From Marinosulfonomonas sp. (GTDB taxonomy: Bacteria > Pseudomonadota > Alphaproteobacteria > Rhodobacterales > Rhodobacteraceae), in the NCBI GenBank assembly GCA_026984915.1, contig JALSRG010000078.1, positions 1-34,495 on the forward strand: a DNA stretch of 34,495 bases, written 5' to 3'. Position 1 is the stretch's first letter. Each line of letters opens with the position of its first letter. This document shows positions 32,022-34,495 of the stretch, piece by piece. The position numbers were made by a program, and so were the translations under genes. The notes beneath the pieces were generated by a model. That model was not told the DNA's origin. It worked only from the letters and a program-made list of their open reading frames with translations, and did no database searches.

Positions 32022-32870
32022 TTACCGGAACAGCAAAACCGGCACCTGACAGCTTTGCACCATCGCCGTTGTCGTCGATCCGATGATCAGGCTGCGGATG
32101 CGCGAATGGCCATAGGCGCCCATCACCAGCAGGTCTGTCTTGCCGGATTGCACCAGCGCGCACATCACCTCTTCGGGCTGGCCGGGCAGGGTTTCCATAT
32201 CCACCAGATACCCTGCATCACGCAGGATCACCGCCGCCCCTTCCAGCGCATGACGGATGTCCAATGTCTCGGATCCGACCGTGATCAGATGGCACTCAAG
32301 CCCGGCAAAAACACGGCTCTGCGCCACATGATCCACAGCCTTCAGCACGGACGCCCCGCCGTCAAACGCAATGGTAAACCGCCTGATCGGCTTGAAGGCC
32401 CGCGAGGTTACCAGCACCGGCCGGGTGCTGGCCCGTACCACACGTTCCAGATTGCTGCCCAAGTGCAGCTTTGCAAAATCCGCAGCCTCGCCCCGCTTGC
32501 CGACAATCACCAGATCCGCATCGTTTTCAATGGCTTGCAACTCTTCCACCAGATCACCGTGGCGCAGACGCAGGCTGATTTCCTCGACACCATCCGCCTT
32601 CAGTCGCGCCTCGGCATCCTCCAGTATGGCGCGACCGCGTTTCAGGTTCAGCTTGGCCTGTTGCGCATCCAGTTCGGCCAGTTCTTCCATCAGTTTCGTG
32701 CGCGCGCCCAAGCCGATATTGCCCGACAGGTTTGACTGCGCCGTCTCGCGCCGGCCGATCACGTGCAGCAGTTCAACAGCCGCGCCTTTGCGGGTCGCGA
32801 CCCAGGCGGCATGATCGCAAACGCTTTGCGCATAAACCGAGCCATCCACCAGTGCGATAATCTTTGACAT
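32022..32870 (-). CDS. Universal stress protein with two UspA domains
   Basis: The 282-residue protein holds two tandem UspA domains (about 1-150 and 155-282). The first begins MSKIIALVDGSVYAQSVCDHA and contains GKRGEAADFAKLHLGS. The second ends with GAYGHSRIRSLIIGS, which fits the ATP-binding pattern G-2x-G-9x-G-S exactly. The first copy has ten residues in the long spacer. USPs aid survival under stress and often sense ATP. ATG at 32870 is chosen because GAGGGGA precedes it; the longer frame to 32885 overlaps the transporter end. It follows the SulP gene by 11 bases, so it is probably cotranscribed and may modulate that transporter. Confidence 0.9.
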   Translation of the reverse strand: MSKIIALVDGSVYAQSVCDHAAWVATRKGAAVELLHVIGRRETAQSNLSGNIGLGARTKLMEELAELDAQQAKLNLKRGRAILEDAEARLKADGVEEISLRLRHGDLVEELQAIENDADLVIVGKRGEAADFAKLHLGSNLERVVRASTRPVLVTSRAFKPIRRFTIAFDGGASVLKAVDHVAQSRVFAGLECHLITVGSETLDIRHALEGAAVILRDAGYLVDMETLPGQPEEVMCALVQSGKTDLLVMGAYGHSRIRSLIIGSTTTAMVQSCQVPVLLFR

Positions 32871-32881
32871 GCGTGTTCCCC

Positions 32882-34372
32882 TCAATGGCCCAGCAGGCGC
32901 TCAATGGCGTCTGGTCTGTCGTGGATCGCCAGCTTGTCGACGATGGTTTCGCTGGCCTTGTTCATGCCGACAATCTCAACCTCTGCCCCTTCACGCCGAA
33001 ACTTGACAACCGCGCGGTCCAAGGCCGCCACAGCCGAAATATCCCATATATGTGCGTGGGTTACGTCAATCACCACATGATCCACCGCCTCATGAAAATC
33101 AAACGAAGCGGTAAAATCCGGCGCCGAGGCAAAGAAAACCTGTCCGGCAATATGATAGGTCCGCATGCGTCCGTCCGGCGACAATTCAGACGTGACGCGA
33201 AAGATTTGCGCAATCTTTCCGGCAAAGAAAATCCCCGAGAGCAGCACACCGGTCAGCACGCCGATTGCAAGGTTATGTGTGGTCACCGTGGCAAAAACCG
33301 TGGCCAGCATCACCACAGATGAACTGCGGGGATGCAGCCGCAGATCGCGGATCGACGACCAGCTGAACGTACCAACCGAGACCATGATCATGATGGATAC
33401 CAGCGCCGGCATCGGAATGCGCGCAACCCAATCACCCAGAACAACAATCAGAAACAAAAGGAAAATTCCGGCCGCAAAGGTGGAAAGCCGGCCGCGTCCG
33501 CCTGATTTCACGTTGATCATGGACTGGCCGATCATCGCACATCCGGCCATGCCGCCAATGAAACCCGTACCGATATTGGCAAGGCCCTGGCCAATGCATT
33601 CCCGGTTCTTGTCGCTGTCGGTATCGGTTAGCTCGTCCACAATGGTGGCGGTCATCAGGCTTTCCAAAAGACCCACCGCCGCCACAGCCACAGATACGGG
33701 AAATACGATTTTCAGCGTTTCCAGATTCAGCGGAATATCCGGGATCAGAAACACCGGCAGAGTATCCGGCAGCGCGCCCATATCGCCAACATTGCGCACA
33801 TCCAGCCCCAATGTCAGCGTCAGCACCGTCAGCACAATGATCGTGACCAATGGCGAGGGAATGGCCGTGGTGACATAGGGGAACAGGTAGATGATCGCCA
33901 ACCCGGCCGCAACCATTGCATAGGTCATCCAGCCGACATTTGTCAGTTCGGGTATCTGGGCCATGAAAATAAGGATTGCCAGCGCATTGACAAAACCCGT
34001 CATGACGGATTTCGAGACAAACCGCATGATGTTGCCCAGCTTCAGAAACCCGGCGCCAACCTGCAACAGGCCAGCCAGAACGGTTGCCGCCAGCAGATAT
34101 TGCAGCCCGTGGTCCCTGACCAAGGTCACCATCAGTACGGCGGTTGCAGCCGTTGCCGCGGAAATCATTCCGGGCCGGCCGCCGACGATCGCGGTTATGA
34201 CCGCAATGGAAAACGACGCATATAAGCCTATCTTTGGATCGACCCCAGCGATGATGGAAAAGGCGATCGCCTCGGGGATCAGCGCCAGGGCCACGACAAG
34301 CCCCGCCAGCAGGTCAGCACGAATGTTACCCAGCCAGTCGTGGCGCAGGGTGGTGAACGGATCGGTCTTCAA
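32882..34372 (-). CDS. SulP-family anion transporter with STAS domain
   Basis: The 496-residue protein has the SulP layout: about ten to twelve membrane segments (roughly 20-390) with the N-terminal [25 protein letters not shown] hallmark and [15 protein letters not shown], followed by a STAS domain (about 395-490, with [20 protein letters not shown]). The family carries sulfate, bicarbonate or other anions; the short length and the STAS type fit bacterial BicA-like or related carriers, but the anion cannot be read. Translation seems to start at TTG (34372), since GGAG lies eight bases upstream and no ATG is in frame near it. It is followed by a universal stress gene 11 bases later. Confidence 0.9.
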   Translation of the reverse strand: MKTDPFTTLRHDWLGNIRADLLAGLVVALALIPEAIAFSIIAGVDPKIGLYASFSIAVITAIVGGRPGMISAATAATAVLMVTLVRDHGLQYLLAATVLAGLLQVGAGFLKLGNIMRFVSKSVMTGFVNALAILIFMAQIPELTNVGWMTYAMVAAGLAIIYLFPYVTTAIPSPLVTIIVLTVLTLTLGLDVRNVGDMGALPDTLPVFLIPDIPLNLETLKIVFPVSVAVAAVGLLESLMTATIVDELTDTDSDKNRECIGQGLANIGTGFIGGMAGCAMIGQSMINVKSGGRGRLSTFAAGIFLLFLIVVLGDWVARIPMPALVSIMIMVSVGTFSWSSIRDLRLHPRSSSVVMLATVFATVTTHNLAIGVLTGVLLSGIFFAGKIAQIFRVTSELSPDGRMRTYHIAGQVFFASAPDFTASFDFHEAVDHVVIDVTHAHIWDISAVAALDRAVVKFRREGAEVEIVGMNKASETIVDKLAIHDRPDAIERLLGH

Positions 34373-34495
34373 TTGGGCATCTCCGGCGGAAGGTCGGGTT
34401 CAAGTCGCCCGCTTTAGCCTGCCTTTGCCGCGCTGACCAGTGGCAACCGGGCAAGTCGCATATTTTTTCGCAACAACCCTAGGGCGTAGACCTAT
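34373..34495. other. Region upstream of the SulP gene; no gene seen
   Basis: The last 123 bases hold the 5' region of the SulP gene. Only the 8-bp palindrome CCCTAGGG (34477-34484) stands out. No clear promoter and no start of another gene are visible before the window ends. Confidence 0.4.

Noticed and set aside
1-34495. Mobile island or prophage
   Set aside because: No integrase, transposase, tRNA-flanking repeat or phage structural gene is seen, and codon use looks even across the window.

Overview
The window reads as chromosomal DNA of an alphaproteobacterium, most probably a marine Rhodobacterales (Roseobacter-group) bacterium. The basis is gene content: DUF2794, MbfA behind an Irr-type palindrome, I78 inhibitor lipoprotein, two large DMGDH-type demethylases, a GcvT-rich one-carbon operon and a paaZ/paaK cluster. 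GC content is high, ATGA/GTGA start-stop overlaps are frequent, and the sequence right after the first gene is of a kind I recall from Rhodobacterales 3' ends. I see no transposase, integrase, tRNA, rRNA or CRISPR array, so this looks like ordinary accessory metabolism rather than a mobile island. Assignment to a genus is not possible from what I can see.

Layout. (1) 1-6509, minus strand: a compact operon of an XRE-cupin regulator, a LysE-type exporter, a GFA-family zinc protein and two tandem paralogous FAD/folate demethylases (dimethylglycine/sarcosine dehydrogenase type). The region in front of the regulator is packed with TTTC-TGAAA palindromes. (2) 6665-7834: a FemAB/GNAT-like protein on the plus strand. 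(3) 7847-13508, minus strand: seven closely spaced genes, from membrane-bound ferritin MbfA through an AEC transporter, YaiI, a HAD hydrolase, an ornithine-cyclodeaminase-like enzyme and a phytanoyl-CoA-dioxygenase-like enzyme to an alpha/beta hydrolase. An Irr-box-like palindrome sits in front of MbfA. (4) 13576-14573: a 58-residue secreted peptide and a TetR regulator, both behind promoters that carry the same T(G/A)AAC-N6-GTT(C/T)A site. (5) 14822-15097: an I78 inhibitor lipoprotein.

(6) 15094-21547: a divergent phenylacetate-degradation cluster, paaI-thiolase-paaK-tetR on the minus strand and paaZ-paaX on the plus strand, around an 87-bp shared control region. The ring epoxidase (paaABCDE) and paaF/G/H are not in the window. 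(7) 21782-24813: DUF2794 protein, NlpC/P60 peptidase, M17 leucyl aminopeptidase and a small Hpt-like protein. (8) 24979-28239: beta-carbonic anhydrase, a PuuB-like FAD oxidase and an MFS transporter. (9) 28336-31779: an unrecognised secreted protein, aspartate-semialdehyde dehydrogenase, and a DEAD-box RNA helicase behind a probable long leader. (10) 31780-34495: a convergent intergenic region holding a strong palindrome and a four-unit 11-bp direct repeat, then a universal stress protein and a SulP anion transporter.

The regions that look least explained are the tetR/small-peptide pair with three matching operators, the seven-gene run behind the Irr-like box, the XRE operon with its palindrome cluster, and the 11-bp repeat array. 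All operator and promoter calls rest on pattern reading by eye; no search or folding program was run.
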